Assembly (NCBI RefSeq): GCF_965638725.1
Contig: NC_134949.1
Coordinates: 44,482,151-44,546,150 of the forward strand
Direction of reading: 5' to 3'
Origin: Aptenodytes patagonicus
Lineage: Eukaryota; Chordata; Aves; Sphenisciformes; Spheniscidae
Length of the DNA: 64,000 bases
Shown here: positions 19,216 to 32,500 of the stretch, piece by piece
Layout: each line of letters opens with the position of its first letter
How positions within the stretch are numbered: position 1 is the first letter of the stretch
The notes under the pieces: generated by a model
Database searches by the model: none
Seen by the model: only the letters and a program-made list of their open reading frames with translations
Told to the model about the DNA's origin: nothing
Made by a program: the position numbers and the translations under genes

Positions 19216-22200
19216 AGTCCATCAGTCCCATGATCCCATCAGCCACTGTCTCTCACCCTGCAAGCTTCTCACTTTCACATCAATGAGCATCAGTTCATAC
19301 ACAGCCATGGCTGACCCATCTTCTGTGCTGATTCTGTCAAAAAAAGTTGGGTGAAACACTGCCTTTATACGTACCCCACAGTTGGATGTACCCTGTATTG
19401 CCTTTTCTGCTCTACAGTCCAGGGCTGCATTTCCCAAACCTTCTCTGATCCCAACCACAGCTGCAGCTGGTCTTTGTTGGGTTTACCATCCTAGTTAATT
19501 GAACTTCTTGTGTGCTTAGGAGCTAATGAAGTACTTGCTGGCCTGACTGGCAGAATGCTACCTTGTGATGGCCAGGTTTTACTCCTGACAGGCTTTTTTT
19601 CAGGGAATCTTACGTAATTTACTTCATGTGTCTGCTACCTCTGTTTCCACGTATGTAACTAGGAAACAAAAATCTTTATCTCTTTGAGAATTTGAGGAAG
19701 AGAGTTTTGTAGGTAGTACGTAGCAGTTATATATTAACAATACCATTAATTCCATGATTAGGAACTTATATACCTCTTTTTCAATGTGTTCTATAAACCT
19801 TGCCCATCATATCTAAAGAATTATTTCAGTAATGAGTTGGTAAGCACTATTACTCTTTTTCTGTAGGCAGAAATTGAATGCCACTTATTTGACCTCAGGT
19901 CAGCAATACGCCACGCAGGGCTGCAGCAGTGATTAGAGTTTTGGTCCTGACACAGCTCAAACCTCAAGAATATCTGGACACTCTCACTCAGCATGATGTA
20001 AAGCATCCCTGAAGAGTTTTTAGAGATTTCACAAAGCTGCTCGTGCAGTATCTTGTGGGGAGTCACAATAGAAACTAGTCACCATTACTCAGTGGTGCGG
20101 TACATGCCACCACACGTTTCTACCTGTAAATGAAACCACTGTTTTGAAAACCAACCATTGTCTCCCACAAGAAACACATCCTACCACCCCCCAGTAAGAT
20201 TTGTGCCAAGGTAAAGAAAAGGTATGCCATGTGCAAGCAGTACATGCACTTCATTGCTCACTCAAAATGGATTAAGATGAGGAGCCTCTATGATTTCTGG
20301 ATCTATAGCATTGCAAAGTTAGATTGATGAATTATCTCTCCTTCACTTTCAGCTGTCAAGCTTCAACTTTTTTTCAGCGCAGAATATTATTTCCTTATGC
20401 TTCAATCATTTTTCCACATTCCTTTCTCTTAGTGCAGCTGCAGCTCCACTTTGTGGAAGATGAGGAAAGCAGAGTGACCCAGGTGTGTTAACTGCCGGAT
20501 TGCGCAGAGTTTCTGAACCTGGCAGACGTATAAAAGATGTGGGTCTTCAGAATCAGCCAACAATGATTAGTGAGGACTAAGACCATTTCTCATTCTTTTT
20601 CAACTTGAAAGGCACTCAAATCAAACACCTTGCTGTATTTCTTACTCCTACCTAGTTGTAAATATACAAAAACACAACTGTAAAATGCAGCATGCAATAA
20701 ACTGAAGGGAAATGTGTTTCCTATATATCTACATACGCAGCCATGGAAACTGCCTGACCACAGATACATTTTTCATAAAGAAGGAGGGAGTTTGTTCAAC
20801 CTGTTCAGTACCCTATTGAATATTCTGATAGAAATTAATGTATTCCATCTCTCAGGAAATTCTCCAGTTCTAGGGTTAATTCTGGAGCTGAACTGGCATG
20901 GCTTTGAGCATCCAGAGGCTACAGTTATAAATGCTTTTAAAGGTATTAAATAATTAATAAGAATACTTAAATTATATTTACAAATTCTTTTTTAAATCTG
21001 TTTTCCATGCAGTGGAAAAGGACTGGATTTCTGACAGGGCTACCTACTGACTGCACAGAACTGAAATGATTTTTCAAGGAAGGTGATTTGGAATAGACTT
21101 TCTTTAAAAAATGCTGATACTTCTGGATGCTGCAAAATCAAGATCACTTTGTAACGAGGGTGGGGATTTGGCTTAAGACATCTGACTATAGGTATCCACA
21201 TACAGGTGTCTACAAGTGTACCTGATGCTTATTTCAAGTATAGACAGCAGAGATTTGGTCAACGAAACAGCAATTTCACGCACAAGGCAGCAGATGCGTG
21301 CAGTAGGGAAAGGCATCACGCTCTGAGCTCCAGTGACTACCCTGACAGTTCAGGCACCCAGTGCTCACGCAGAGACCTGTAAGCAGGCACCTCAGTTTAG
21401 TGCCAGTTTCAAAATAAATCTCTCCCAAACCATCCAAAGCTGCCCTCTGACAAGTTGCGCCTGAACAGGACAAAGCGTTATTCTGGCACTTTTAGCTTTG
21501 AAGAGACTGTGAAGCGGTTTAGGAACCCTTCTCAGTGCTGGCCCCGTTCTGTGCTTCAGCGGAGCATGCCCTCTTAATTGCAAGTTCATGTCATGTCAGA
21601 CTGTAGCAAGAGCTGTAAAGCCTCACTAAGTGCTGGTCAGGTCAATTTGATCAAAACCACATCAGAATAATAGGAAAAGAGAGGAGCTGGATTATCCTTT
21701 TAGTAGGTGAGGGCATTATCTCAGCTTTGGATTTTAGGGCCAATGCTTTTAATGCTTTGTAGGCTGTACTCAAACCAGGCCCAGCACAAAAACGTGAAAG
21801 CAGCTAAGGTGCCTTGAAGTGCTCTCCCATGACTCTGTTGTCTCAGTAATTTCATTTCAGGGATGACCTTGTCTGAGGAGAAAGCCTCAGGTCTCTATGA
21901 GGAGCTGGAGATAGACATGTTCTGAACAATCTTCACAAGGCATTTGTGAGGACTTTTCAGGAAGGCAAACAGTAAGGGAAAAAAGTAACAGTATTTTTGA
22001 CATGAGATGGAAAGTGCTGAGAAGGGTACTTCAACTTCTACCACATATGGAGCTCTGAAGGCTACACGTAACATCAAGGGATGGACACCTTGCAGCAGTG
22101 TAACATACAGCTCTGTCCACTCAGGCTAACATATGCAGGGACAGCGATGAAAAAATCAATGGTGGGCAAAGGAAGAACATGAGGTTGGATACCTCACTTA

Positions 22201-22394
22201 CATATGTACAATCTAGGAAAAGCTCTTGAAGGACTGTACAAGCAGGCCTGAAGCCTTCTTGTTGAAGGCCGTACTGCAGTACAGCAGTGGTGCTGATGGA
22301 AACAGAGGGAACCACACAAAGCTCCGGCTGGGACTGCCTGCTCAAGAAGTCAGAGTTGGGAGGAGAAAGTGTTCGAAAAGATTTTGCTTACTTT
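19216..22394. other. intergenic DNA between the two CR1 copies
   Basis: About 3.2 kb is enclosed by the inverted CR1 pair. I see no gene, RNA gene or recognisable repeat. The open frames are short and without domain content. Confidence 0.6.
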
Positions 22395-23392
22395 CATAGA
22401 ATCATAGAATACTTTGGGTTGGAAGGGACCTTTAAAGGTCATCTAGTCCAACCCCCCTGCCATGGGCAGGGACATCTTCAACTAGATCAGGTTGCTCAGA
22501 GCCCCGTCCAACCTGACCTTGAATCTTTCCAGGCATGGGGCATCCACCACCTCTCTGGGCAACCTGTGCCAGTGCTTCACCACCCTCAGCGTAAAAAATT
22601 TCTTCCTTATATCTAGTCTAAATCTACCCCCCTTTAGTTTAAAGCCATTCCCCCTTGTCCTGTCGCAACAGGCCCTGCTAAAAAGTTTGCCCCCGTCTTT
22701 TTTATAAATACTGAGAGGCTGCAATGAGGTCTCCCCAAAGCCTTCTCTTCTCTAGGCTGAACAACCCCAACTCTCTCAGCCTTTCTTCATAGGAGAGGTG
22801 TTCCATCCCCCTCATCATTTTCGTGGCCCTCTTCTGGACCCACTCCAACAGGTTCGTGTCTTTCTTATGCTGAGGGCTCCAGAGCTGGACACAGTACTCC
22901 AGGTGGGGTCTCACCAGAGCAGAGTAGAGGGGCAGAATCACCTCCCTCGACCTGCTGGCCACGCTTCTTTTGATGCAGCCCAGGATACGATTGGCCTTCT
23001 GGGCTGCCAGCGCACATTGCTGGCTCATGTCCAGCTTTTCATCCACCAGTACCCCCAAGTCCTTCTCGGCAGGGCTGCTCTCAATCCCTTCATCCCCCAG
23101 CGTGGATTGATAGAGGGGGTTGCCCCGACCCAGGTGCAGGACCTTGCACTTGGCCTTGTTAAACCTCATGAGGTTCACACAGGCCCACTTCTCAAGCTTG
23201 TCCAGGTCCCTCTGGATGGCATCCCATCCCTCTGGTGTGTCGACCGCACCTCAGCTTGGTGTCATCTGCAAACTTGCTGAGGGTGCACTCGATCCTACTG
23301 TCTATGTCACTGATGAAGATATTAAGCAGTACCGGTCCCAATACAGACCCCTGCGGGACGCCACTCATCACCAATCTCCATCTGGACACTGA
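22395..23392 (-). mobile_element. CR1 LINE, 5'-truncated copy 2 (- orientation)
   Basis: This copy is very similar to copy 1 but on the opposite strand and truncated slightly further in. Reading leftward it begins at [19 protein letters not shown] (23389) and keeps the catalytic box as FADDTKL. It then loses two bases relative to copy 1 just after that box (near 23245-23260), which breaks the frame. The thumb continues in another frame (23178-22702, 158 aa), including the ten codons lost from copy 1 ([10 protein letters not shown]). The C-terminal CR1 segment ([18 protein letters not shown]) lies in a third frame at 22724-22482. The 3' terminus is the conserved CR1 tail at 22395-22450, with TTCATAGAATCATAGAAT on the + strand. 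The element is dead. Confidence 0.93.
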
Positions 23393-24388
23393 GCTTCTTT
23401 AAAGAAATTCAAGGAATGAACACAGCTAGCAAGTGGCTACGGCATGTCCCAGGCCCAGGACGCCACATCCTCGGCCACCTTAAGAAGTAAGCAGGCATTT
23501 GGAGCAAGAGCAGCAGCCCTTGTTTCAGGACTGCTGCCAAATACCCCACGCTAATGCTGGCAGTTTCAGGCTTTAAATTCCCACCAGCTCTCCACACAGA
23601 CCATTCATCTGGGGGGAGTTTCCCAAGCAGACCGCTTTGGAAAAATGTCTTTCTTTCCAGGGTTTAGCATAACGCCAGGGAAGTGGACCATGTAAACAGT
23701 CTGAGCCTCTGAATGAAAGGAATGCGGAGAGGAAGGGAGACGAAGGACTAGATGTAATTCCTGTAAACAAAACCATCAGCTTCTTTCAAATTAAACACAT
23801 ACCTATCTTCCCACTGCTTCGTATATACATACACACAGCACCTCAGTAAATTCCTGGGAAATATGAGAAGCAGTGCTCTAGCATCCAAAAAAACATTGCT
23901 TTAAGCTTTACTTAAGGAAATGAAATTTATGAGAGTCTAAAGCCTGTACTGTTATGCGGCTTTGCTGTTATGTGACAGAAGTCCCAAAGCTGCAAGTTAG
24001 ATGCCAAATGCATTTTAAAAATTTATTAGACTTCACAAAACAGTTAAAATGCATCTTACGTATTTGATACGCATTTTAAAAAATGCTTCCCCCCTCCCTC
24101 TTTTTTAAAAAAAAGTCATCAAAATCAAGAACTCTGCAAGGGAAACTTAGAGGAATAACTGCAAATACAGAATTTGTGTGAGATTTTGCATATGTAAATA
24201 AGCAGAAGACAACGACAATAATTCTGAGGGTTATGAAACCTTAGTATGACAATTTCACAAAAGCAGTTATGTTTTTGTTTTTTTTTTTTAAACTCTAGGG
24301 CCCTATAATGTTTCTCGTTAATTGCCGTACAGGCTACTGTGTAGTATGGAAATGCCACCAGAAGATGTCAGGCACGGACCATGAACGC

Positions 24389-24436
24389 GGGGGGGGGGGG
24401 GGGGGGGGGGCGCGGGGGGGTGCGGGGAGGGCTGGG
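24389..24436. repeat. poly-G tract and G-rich cluster
   Basis: A run of 22 G (24389-24410) is followed by CGC and seven G (24414-24420), then GGGG, GGG and GGGGG runs. The cluster satisfies the G-quadruplex rule several times over. Such long G runs are also typical places for base-calling or length errors. Confidence 0.85.
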
Positions 24437-24689
24437 GGACAGCAGGGGAGATGCCTGAACAAGCCAAACCCACATAAATAAACACTCAGCTGAAAAGCAC
24501 TTGACAGGCACAGATGTCATTGCTAATACTGTGTCAGTACTTCATACTTAAGAAAATGCCAATTTGGGAAAAATAGAAAACAAAGTTTCTGATGTTGTTA
24601 TATCTCGAAATTAAAAGTAAAAATATCTTTCTCATCTACTCCTACTAGCTTTTCTAATACTTCAGAAGAGCAATTCCACTAAGACCTGA

Positions 24690-24709
24690 ATGTTGGTTCA
24701 AACCAACAT
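24690..24709. other. near-perfect palindrome, 9-bp arms and 2-base loop
   Basis: ATGTTGGTT and AACCAACAT flank a CA centre. A second palindrome follows at 24720-24745: arms GTGTATG and CATACAC around CC, extended by GTGC/GCAC past a two-base bulge. Confidence 0.8.
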
Positions 24710-27418
24710 ACCTGCATGCGTGCCTGTGTATGCCCATACACGCACACACAAACCCCCACACAACTCTGGGATCAAGCACGACATGTTTGATATGTGCTAC
24801 AACAACTTCCTGAAGCTAAAATTTGTGTACTAGACATTACAAAGTCCATAATGACTGAATAGGTTTTAATGCAATTCCTTAGAACTGTTTTATCCAAGAA
24901 ACACGGAGTGAGTTGTGTTTGACTGTTGCACATTTATGTCTGCAGATTCCCTTTCAGGGTACTCAAGAGAAGATACTGATTACTAAGAATAGAACTGAGT
25001 TCAGTATCTTGTAGACCTAAAGGTTTATGACATTTAAGATTACAGTGCTTATCTACTCTTTGGCTCTTGCTCTTGCTACAAAAGATTATACTCCGGTAGA
25101 TTTTTATGACTTCTTTTCTATTTTCTCATACCCACCCATAATCGTTACTCAGTACTGGGATGACAAATGGAGCAGTAACAACCCACTCGTGTAGATTCAT
25201 TTCTGCCCAGTGGCTAGTGCTAGGCAGGCAGCAACCGGTCATCTGTCCGAAGACATTCTGAACAAATGCAATCTGCCAATTTTCAGATACCAGATTGCAA
25301 GTCACTTTTTTTAAAATTTTAAATCATAAGTGATTCTGCAGAAACAGCAAGTGCTTTACCAGGTTTAGCCCCCTGTAGATTTAAGAACATGTGATGGGAC
25401 GGACCATCTTGCCTTCTAGCTGGCAATCCCCAAATGGTTCAGGCTCACATAAAACCAAGAAACAGAACAGTCTGGATTCCAAATGAAGAGCCAGTGTCCT
25501 TTTTCAGTCCCCCAGGACAGAAGGGTTTTGCTGTCCCAGCCTTCAGCAAAAGGCACGGTGAGGGGAATAGATTTTTGGTTCAACTGTTCTTTATGAATGT
25601 AGATCTGAAAAGTTCTATCTCCAGCATTAAAAACACAATTAAAGCCAAGTTTACAGTAAGAAAGTACTGTCTTTAAAATGTTCACAGCCTTACAAATAAG
25701 CAAGGTACTGTTTAGCAATGAATTATGGAAATTATTTATAAATGTATACTAATTCAATTATCTTGAAAATTACTGTCACTTTAAGGTTGAGAACAGATGC
25801 AGCTCCAATACTGCAACTTCATTGATGTTTTCGTTTCCTGTAACCATAACTTTGGCACTTACTGTCCATACCTCACAGAAGTTGATTACAATTATATTAG
25901 GATGTTTTTCCTTGTCATTTTGTTTCACTTCAATTGAGCAAAATCAAGATAAACCACACCTAACTTAAGTCTGATTCAATCACACACCCCTATCTACCCC
26001 ACACCAAACCAGCCTGGAATTACTTAAAACCTCTACTCCATCTACTGACCTGCAGTACTGGAATTTGTAATGGAGTTCATAAACTAACACTGCAGGTCAA
26101 GAGAAGAATGTTGAAAATGGGAGACAGTAAACAGACCGGCCAAGAGACGCGACTTCATCCAAACTCTGGCTCCTGAGGAATTCAACGGAGGCTGGGAGAG
26201 CAGCACATGGTGTCCTCGCACACCTTCAGGGCTCCGATTCTAAGGACTAGGTAGAACTGTTCAACTTTATTTTATAAAATATATTCTGTGAAATGAAGTT
26301 ACATTAAAATGTTCTGTATAGGAGGAAAGACAGGCGATGAATTTTTATTCCCCTTTGAATTAAATTGGCACGCGAGTCATCATCTGGGCAAAACAACGTG
26401 AGCCCCACCTCTTCCTTGTGAGAAAAACTTTCAGAGTCCCTCAATTAAAAAGCAGTCTGCTACCTTTTAATGAAGATAGCAGTAGGCTCCTTTAGGTTTG
26501 GGGTTTTTGGGTGTTGTTTTTGTTTTGCTATTTTTTCCTTTTTACATAGCTCTAGTAGTTCTATATATCTCATGTTAAAATTAGAGTAGCTCTTACACCT
26601 GCAAAAATACAGATGAGATATACAACAAATGATCCTGAACAGTGGTTCCAAGAGACACTGCAATATATGTAACATGTAAGAAAGTAACTTTCCAACACCT
26701 AGTGCCACCACATGCAAGTTTTCATTCCGGATATTTTGGTCTCTTCAGGCCTTGTGAAACGGCCTGGCCTCCAGTGAGAAGTGTTTCTTTCCCATTTCAG
26801 AATGAGAATACAAATGGAAACCTTCACTGCAAATAGATCTGGACATCTGGACCTCAGCAGGTGCCTTGGTCTCTCACCGTGTCACGGCAGGGAAGCCCTT
26901 CACGCTCAATACACAGCTCCCCTTTTACCTCACCTTGTACGAAGGGCAGTCACGGTCGTCTGGTGGATCCCTTTTCCCTTACTTCGGGACAGGGCTTTTC
27001 ACACCACCACCCCATTTAGCTATGTCCCTTTCAGCCTCAGCAGAGGAGGAAGAAAGTGTGGGACCTTAACATGCAGGCAGCAGTTTGCCGTCAGATTGTC
27101 GTCTTTTTCCTTGCCCAGGCCTCTGCTCCGGCTCCCTCAGAAAGCTCTCGGCCATCTTGTTTGCTTTCTTCTGAAAAAGTAGATTGCTGAACTGACTCCT
27201 GATTTCATTCCCCAGCTGGCTGCTTCCCACACTACAACTCTTCAATCCTAGCCTTTCCACAAAATTATCAGCACGTGCTGACCAGCCGTATTTCTACCTT
27301 GAGTAAGGCTCAGGGAGCCCCAGCACTCTCAACCCAGCCCAGCCCCGTACCTGGAGGAGCATACAGGCAAGGTCTCTGAGAAGCAGCTGCCTCTAGAAAA
27401 TAGCTGAGCGAAAGGTCT

Positions 27419-27454
27419 TGACTGAGATATCTATCTGACTGAGATATGTTTATC
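27419..27454. repeat. short tandem duplication (17 and 19 bases)
   Basis: TGACTGAGATATCTATC is followed directly by TGACTGAGATATGTTTATC. It looks like a small replication-slippage duplication. Confidence 0.7.
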
Positions 27455-29536
27455 TAAAGAGTAACTAGGCTATTGAAAACAAAAATGCTGGTTTAGGATG
27501 GAGTCCATATCACCTGCTATATGCAATCCAGCACGTATATAATCCAGTAATAAACTGGGTAGAGATCCTGTTTCCTCAGCAGCAAGTCAGAGAGCAGGGC
27601 AAAGAGAGTTATCAGAAAGACACTTATTGTCCAGAAAGGTCAGTGTTTCAACCAGAGTTTGAGTGATTTCAGCAGCCTGTGGTCAAGCAGGCTATGGGAT
27701 TTCTCTCTCCCCCACTCTTTAGCACTGCATCCAGCCAGGTCCCTCCTGAGGGCTGACATCCCTCTCTAGTCATCACGCTGCCCAAGAAGATTTCATAAAC
27801 AACCTAATACCAGTGGTTTCCCAACTATGGGCCACAAATCACATGCCCTTGACCTACAGAAAGCTGGCTAGCTCTGTCAAGCTGACTCCACTCATTTCAC
27901 TTAGGAAGAGAGACAAATGAAAAAAAAATGTACTGAAGAGAAAAATGGATTGTACAGTCGTATCTGTATCAAATTAACAGAAAAGGAAAGAAAATCTTAT
28001 AGAGAGACAAGCTAGAAACACAGATGCTTTCCTACTGTTGCTTTTCTATACAGGCATTTTCTGTAATTGCTACAGAAGTAGTTATGCAATACTGAACAGA
28101 TCCTCTGTTTAACGTGGTTATATTTGGGAGGAAACTTGGGAATTAAGTTTTTGTTCTTGTACAATGAAATTACTTGTGGTGAGACTGCCCTCTTCCTGGC
28201 TTTCTGGCATACAGCTCTCACAGGAGGACTGCCTGGTGACAAGGGAAAGTACATGGAGACTAATTAATCTTGTGTTGCATCTGTTTTTAATTCCTAACTT
28301 AGAAATATATTAAAAATAGATTCTAGAATGGCCATCCGAAGTTCTGGGCATGTTTTCCAAAATACCCAGCTCTCCAATAACACTAAAACCCATTAAACCA
28401 CAGTCTTAGCAACGATCATCAAATCCACCTCTCCCCTTCTAAGAAGTAACTATTTCAAATCCTTTCCCTACCATTTTACCCTAATTGGAAGAAAGGGGAA
28501 GGAATGAGAAGTGTTTATAGTATCTAGATAGCTAAAACATTAGTTCTCTTGAATACTAAATATGAGTTATAAAACACAGAAAATTCCAGAGTTGAGGAGT
28601 TCTTGTGGAAAACCTTACACTAGCAGATCTATCCCCTTTATAGAAAAAAAAAAAAGAAGTCCCTCTTAACTAAAATCAGAATCCTTCTACAGCAGATCAG
28701 AGATGAGAAAGGTAAGCTCCGCTTCCTTCAAATGCACCTGGCACTATGAATGACGTAATGGCATTTCTCCTTCCTTTTAAAGGATCTTTTCAAAGGACTA
28801 GATGCTACCCAGTTTTGGGCGTTAATTTTAACACGACACAGAGAAACCACTCCACGCTAAGATCATCCTGTGCTATTCTTTAGTTTCTCTCACAGACTTT
28901 ACTCTTACTTCGCTGTGATTCAGAGGAACAGGTTATTACTGCTAGTGACACCAGTCTGTAGAGTTTGCAGTGCTCTGGCCTTACTACTGCTGCTCGTAGT
29001 CAAATTCCTCCTTTCCTCAGTGAAGAAAGTCCCATCACAGCCACTCTGTTCTCTCTTCATGAACTGTCTTAAATTCTGCCTGGTTCTCGCAGAGCTTGTG
29101 AACTCCCAGATTTCTCTGCAGCTCCACCGAACCAACCTTGCTGTCAGCCAGTATCAGAGACTCACCCACACGGTAATTCAAGGGAAGACCTAACATGAGT
29201 ACACAGCAGCGCACACACACTCACAGCTGTTGCTCAGAATTTGCTACCGCTTCTGCTGAGCTGTCTTCATCTCCTGCGGATACTTTCTCATTCCTCTTTT
29301 TATTGCCTACCACTGAGACAATTTTAAAAACTACATGTACCAGACAGACTTCAAAATATATCTGAAAATATGTAGTAAGTTTTAAGCCTTGTACTGTGAT
29401 GTTTACCAAAGATCATATAGGCAAAATAACAGCATACAGATTTATCAGCTGAAAACTGACAAAAGCAGTAGCCTTTAGAAGCTTATCTGCCTGAAAAGGA
29501 AGAACCTCCCGGCTCTCACCTTTCACAGCCCATAGT

Positions 29537-29577
29537 CTGGATGCCTTTCTAAGTTGACTGGATGCCTTTCTGGTTGA
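29537..29577. repeat. short tandem duplication (about 21 bases)
   Basis: CTGGATGCCTTTCT plus AAGTTGA is repeated as CTGGATGCCTTTCT plus GGTTGA. These are two head-to-tail copies with small differences. Confidence 0.75.
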
Positions 29578-32500
29578 CTGCTATTATTTTGCTGAGTGCT
29601 GGGACAGGCTGTCTGCTGGCAAGAGGACACCAGCCACCCTCCTCTCGCATTTGACTTACTGTGCCCGTTTTGTTTTAAAGCCTTTTTGCAACGTCCTGTT
29701 CTTTTACACTCTGACCCCTCTTCTGTTCCTTTCTAATTCCTCTGCACCCCATAGCTATTGCTCTCTAGTGCACTAAAGAAATAAAAGGAAAAACAAAACC
29801 ACTATGCATGAGGACTTATTTTTAAATAATAGTTATTTTCCACAGGTTCAGCACAGCCTAGCTACTGTGATAACTATTTCCATGCCAACGTATCAACCAA
29901 ACAGCATTGTCTTTTCCCCTCCCAAGCCAAATACCATCATCTCGTACAAATATACTCCTTGCAGGCGTACTTACCAGCGCCTCGATCCCTACCTGCCATC
30001 CAGCCTGACCTTTGCTCGCGTTCCTGTCTCTTGCCGACACACCCTAAATTCTTGCTGTGACACACAAAGAATACTGTAGCAGTCCTGCAATGAAGTCAAG
30101 CATCATAAAAAGTGTAGTCAGGGGAAGGAGAAAAAGCTGTGTAACACACCCAGCCTTTTCCCCGTACGACACTGAATTTGGAGCAGAGGCTTGCTTTCCC
30201 TGGCCTTGCAGCTTCCCATCCTAGGCTTGGGATCCTAGAGCCGTGTTAGCACGAAGTGTAGCAGTACACATGTATTCGGTCTTTGCAACTCACCAGGCAG
30301 AACATGACTCACTCTGAACTTGTGCTAAATAAGTGTTTTCTTTTCTGTTTTAGAAAAAGGCCTAATATTTAGTTATATTCTGTGCTCATTGGGATATTAT
30401 TTTATAGACATCTGATTTCTTAAGGACCAAAAGAAATATTCTTCAGAATGTCATTTTATCTCTTCTTGCAAGTGCCAAGAATGCTTAACAAGCTAAATAA
30501 CATAATGTTATGCAGGGGACAAAACGGGGGGGAGGAAAGTTCTGCGCGTGATTTCAAATTTGGATGCTTTATTCAAAGTGATTTAATTATTACTTTTCTG
30601 AAGAAGTGATTAAAGTTCATTAAAATCCAAAGCAACGCTTGCCAAGATCTCAAAACAGTTTATTATTTTAATTCTTGCATAGTGATGATGAAAAATATGT
30701 TTTGTTTCAATCTCTTTGGTGAGGAGATATGGCATTTTGCCAGATTACAAGAAGGAAAATTCTCCTTCGTGCCAACGCCTAGTAAACTGCATCCTGTGTC
30801 TCACTGCCTCGGTGCTGAACAAGGCAGCTGACAAATCAATAGGTGACTTGCTTTAAAACCTTCCTGTTTCTGAGTATCGGGACATGCTGTTATTTGCAAA
30901 AGAGCAGTGGGAAAGTCGGGTAAAAATTTCACAGAGGAAGAGCAGAGGAGGAACATGACATTTTGCCAATTTGCAAATAAATGGAAGCTGATTCATCCTG
31001 TCCAGTGGGTTTTCATATCAGCACTCAGTTAATGATACTACCCTGAAATATGTTGGTTCAGCTGTCTAGCTGCAGCAGCTTAGTGGACAGCACAGAGTAT
31101 CTAGTGCATGGCCTGAGAGAGGAACAAACCAAACAGAAAGTGCTTACCTATAACTCTTGCTCCCCGCACAGGTACTTCAGTTGTTTACTTTCTGTAATCA
31201 CACAGCTCTGACTGCAGTACGGGGCCAGAAAAGATTGCTAATAGATTCAACTATTGAGTATTTGGCAGCATCGACACAGGCATTTCCTGAACCCTTCAGT
31301 TAAGTGTTATTGCCTCCATGGCATTAAAAAATGAGAAAAATACACAGAACACTCCAATTGCAGAGGTAAATAGTAATCTGCTGGGAAGACCTTCCTTAGA
31401 TTTAGAATGTAAACTGAACTATATTTCAGCTTAAGCACTGAAAATCTCAAGAGGTGTCAATAAGGCAAAAGATAACAGAAGGAAATGAAACCAAGAAAAA
31501 GGACAATTACACTCGTCTACTGTAAAATCCTCAAGTAGCCAAATGAGATCTACTTGTCTTTGTTTAAAGTGTCATAAAAAATAGTTCCATGCTGTTGAAG
31601 AAAAAAGGATCGTGAAGTGACAGACCTGAAAAGCTGGAGTCTTTATCTACCTAGACAGAAGGACCAAAGCAAAACACCTGAGAAGTCCACATCTTCACTT
31701 ACCTACAGAATAGACAGGCCAAAGGCATCAGCTTTACTCATCCATTTCAGTAACACACTTTTGGATATAGGAGTTTAGTTTCTACTTTGAATACTTCTTT
31801 GACCTCTCATCTGAGCCAACACCCAATTTACAACCTTTCTGTGTATCTGTGTTAACAAAATTCAGAATGGCGTATTGCTCTGCGGTAGAGGTAGCCCTGT
31901 GAACACCTGCCGGTCACCGCTGCCTTTGAATCAAGTTAACATTTCCACTTATTACAAATCCCAAATAGCAATCCACTTTCTTCTGCTGGTGGAGTGGGTT
32001 ACAGTTATTGCCAGGAACACTTTCCAAGTGTTGGAATACGCTCCCACAGAAGGAAGCCAGTGCAATTCTTTCTGCTCTCAACCACCTCAGCTACAATATT
32101 AACAGCATTCAAAAAGCCACGTAAACTCAATGGACAGGTTGCCAAATAAAAAGGATGTGATGATTCCTACATAGAGAGTTTCTCCGTGGAGACTGCTGAC
32201 AGCTGCTTAAACGGCATGTGAATGAAGAGCGTGCTTATAGAGCTGCACCAGCTGCTTTATTCAAAATAAGAAGCACCTTTCTTGAGATCCTTATCCCATT
32301 CTGGGCCTTTACAATCGAGTGCACCCAGAAGAGTATCCTTCTCTGATCAACCGAAAACACATACATGAAATCTCAGTGAAACAGAAAAAGTTAATAAAGT
32401 GAGTAATGAATGTTACTGAAGACTAAAGGAAGTAGGAAAATGTAAATAATGTTTTCTTTTACCTCATTTTTAAGTAGTCTTAGGTATTACTTATAATACA

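Noticed and set aside
26781..27182. 133-residue + strand open frame in intergenic DNA
   Set aside because: It shows no family motif and no convincing splice or promoter context, and a second overlapping frame of similar quality exists. The locally higher GC explains the lack of stops.
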